18,917 nucleotides of DNA from Peronospora farinosa. Lineage: Eukaryota > Oomycota > Peronosporomycetes > Peronosporales > Peronosporaceae. Below, in pieces: positions 17,641 to 18,917 of the stretch. Each line of letters starts with the position of its first letter. Position 1 is the first letter of the stretch. The stretch is taken from assembly GCA_947646735.1 (NCBI GenBank), contig CANTFK010000491.1, forward strand, positions 1 to 18,917. Reading direction: 5' to 3'. The notes under the pieces are model-generated. The model saw only the letters and a list, made by a program, of their open reading frames with translations. It had not been told where the DNA came from and made no database searches. The position numbers were made by a program, and so were the translations under genes.

Positions 17641-18339
17641 CAGGTTATAGAAGGTACAAGGCTTCCTTAAAGTGCAGAGCCGGTACAAGTCCCATGTCCT
17701 AAAAGAGAAAGTTGTTCGTCCACAAGTTGACACGTGGTGTTATCTAGAGCGAAGGGTTAGGGTTAGGCAAGAAAAGCATACAGAGAATAAGATAAATAAA
17801 CACACTCGAATTTGCATTACACGTGGCAGCTTTAAGCGCCCCTCCTAAGCTTCTTCGTCGCCTCACCTCTTCCGGGCGGGATACCCTTTGGCCCCCCGAC
17901 GTCCAGCAGGTGTTAGAAGGCCCAAGCTACGCAAGTTGAACCTCGGGATAGTTGGCCTGATGTGTCAAGACTCTACGACCCGCTACAGGAAGCGGTTTTC
18001 CTACGGGGAAGAACACAAAGGGGTCCAAGGACCAAGAACAGTCAGCCACCAAAGGGGTACATAGTACCAGGTGCATCTCTCTCGACATAGTCGATTGAGC
18101 CCAAGAAACCCGGTCCCAAGTGAAGCATATCCACTCGGGGACCACCAAGTCCCTCTATACAAGACCAAGTCTTAAGTCTTCTGCGTCAACCGAGGAGCAA
18201 GACCAGCCAAGACGACGGGTACACAAGGTGAGACCCAAGGTTAACACGACACGGTATCAGGGTACCCCCTCCGCAAGTCGTCAGTCCGGTGCTGTGTGTG
18301 TTTGTGGATCTCCTACGCTGTTTGAGAATCCACTCCACC
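17641..18339. repeat. Gene-free, repeat-like DNA (mirror of 575-1273)
   Basis: Reverse complement of the left outer region with a few substitutions (for example, left ggctcaag against right ggcccaag on the same strand, near 17924). No gene is supported. As on the left, an LTR or other transposable-element origin is possible but not shown. Confidence 0.3.
17753..17767 (-). repeat. Short telomere-like hexamer tract (mirror)
   Basis: The sequence agggttagggttagg is the exact partner of 1147-1161, again immediately outside the minisatellite. Confidence 0.5.
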
Positions 18340-18654
18340 ACAAATCAATACTTCAAACAATCTTTTCGCACTGATGTCTACGACAGGCACATAAAGGGAC
18401 AGCATGGTAACTACTGGGAGAGGTATTGTAACCTAACGAATGCGCAGAAGGAGACATTATTAGACGAGAACGCTCCTCTGGTGCATCGAAACACCATACG
18501 GCCCCATTAAGGCCAAGCCCAAGCACATGTGCATTATCTTGTGAACAAGGACATCGTCGATATTATCGTGGGTGAAATGTTCTTCCATCCTGATGACAAG
18601 AAAGAGGAAAAAAACGAGGTAGCGAGCTCTAGCCATTTTCAAGGACGTTTTTAA
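18340..18654 (+). pseudogene. Degraded transposon-like coding remnant (right copy)
   Basis: Mirror of 260-574, with the same in-frame TAA at 18508-18510 and the same terminal TAA at 18652-18654. After the first stop, 47 sense codons continue in frame. Because the stop is shared by both arms, the loss of function is older than the arm duplication, or the arms have been homogenised since. No family is recognised. Confidence 0.4.
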
Positions 18655-18917
18655 ACCCGATTAGAACGCGCATGACTCAGGTCTTTAGACGAATCGCTAT
18701 CGAATCGCCATCAAGACCCCCATACAGTTTCACATGATCGTCGGATTCGCGGGAGGAGGGGCTTCGTTTCGTATGGCTTCTCGGTTTATGCATTTGACAA
18801 AAAAGCAAGCGGGTTTGGCGTCGCTTGGGAGTGCAAGTCACAAGTATATTTGACATATCTGCGTCTTGATACCTCAGAATATTTTGGGAATCCTGGCCTC
18901 ATGCTGGACATTCTCGC

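Larger units (their letters stand above)
9837..18917 (-). repeat. Right arm of giant inverted repeat
   Basis: This is the reverse complement of 1-9064, with scattered substitutions and small indels. The core covering the effector and its flanks (9837 to about 13150) looked identical wherever I compared it. Differences become frequent over the lyase-like and ATG6-like remnants, in the minisatellite and at the outer end. It keeps the longer form at the 10-, 3- and 1-base indels, so its DysF reading frame is longer than the left one (174 against 154 codons). Confidence 0.98.

Overview
The window looks like genomic DNA of a plant-pathogenic oomycete (Peronosporales: Phytophthora or a downy mildew). 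The main reason is an intact 421-residue protein with a secretion signal, an R-Y-L-R motif at residues 60-63 and repeated helical modules of the WY/LWY type, which is the layout of RxLR host-translocated effectors. The eukaryotic housekeeping fragments (Beclin/ATG6, selenocysteine-lyase-like) and a GT-AG intron candidate agree with this. Short open frames that begin at GTG, TTG or CTG were not treated as genes.

The dominant structure is one giant inverted repeat. Bases 1-9064 are repeated in reverse complement as 9837-18917, around a unique 772-base spacer (9065-9836). Left position x pairs with 18901-x near the centre, 18915-x at about 2200-4030 and 18914-x in the outer kilobase. The arms are nearly identical where I compared them. 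Visible differences cluster at about 4020-5750, in the minisatellite and in the last ~200 bases. Both arms reach the window edges still paired, so the repeat may continue outside.

Each arm, from the centre outward, holds: part of a decayed Val/Glu/Lys-rich reading frame that runs into the spacer; a second decayed coding remnant with no recognised family; the RxLR effector, transcribed outward so that the two copies are head to head about 3.2 kb apart; a frameshifted C-terminal part of a selenocysteine-lyase/NifS-like PLP enzyme; a broken Beclin/ATG6-like gene convergent with it, whose N-terminal half carries a dysferlin/peroxin-type (DysF) domain apparently joined by a phase-matched intron to the Beclin coiled coil; the 5' part of an unknown Ser/Ala-rich gene divergent from ATG6; a fragment of another unknown frame; a 17-bp GC-rich minisatellite with a 255-bp higher-order unit; and repeat-like DNA with a degraded, transposon-like coding remnant.

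The effector is the only complete, undamaged gene, and its two translations are identical. The neighbouring genes carry frameshifts. Some of these are shared by both arms (older than the duplication, or systematic sequence errors) and some are private to one arm (younger). The simplest reading is a segmental inverted duplication of an effector-bearing, gene-decay-rich locus, kept homogeneous at its core.
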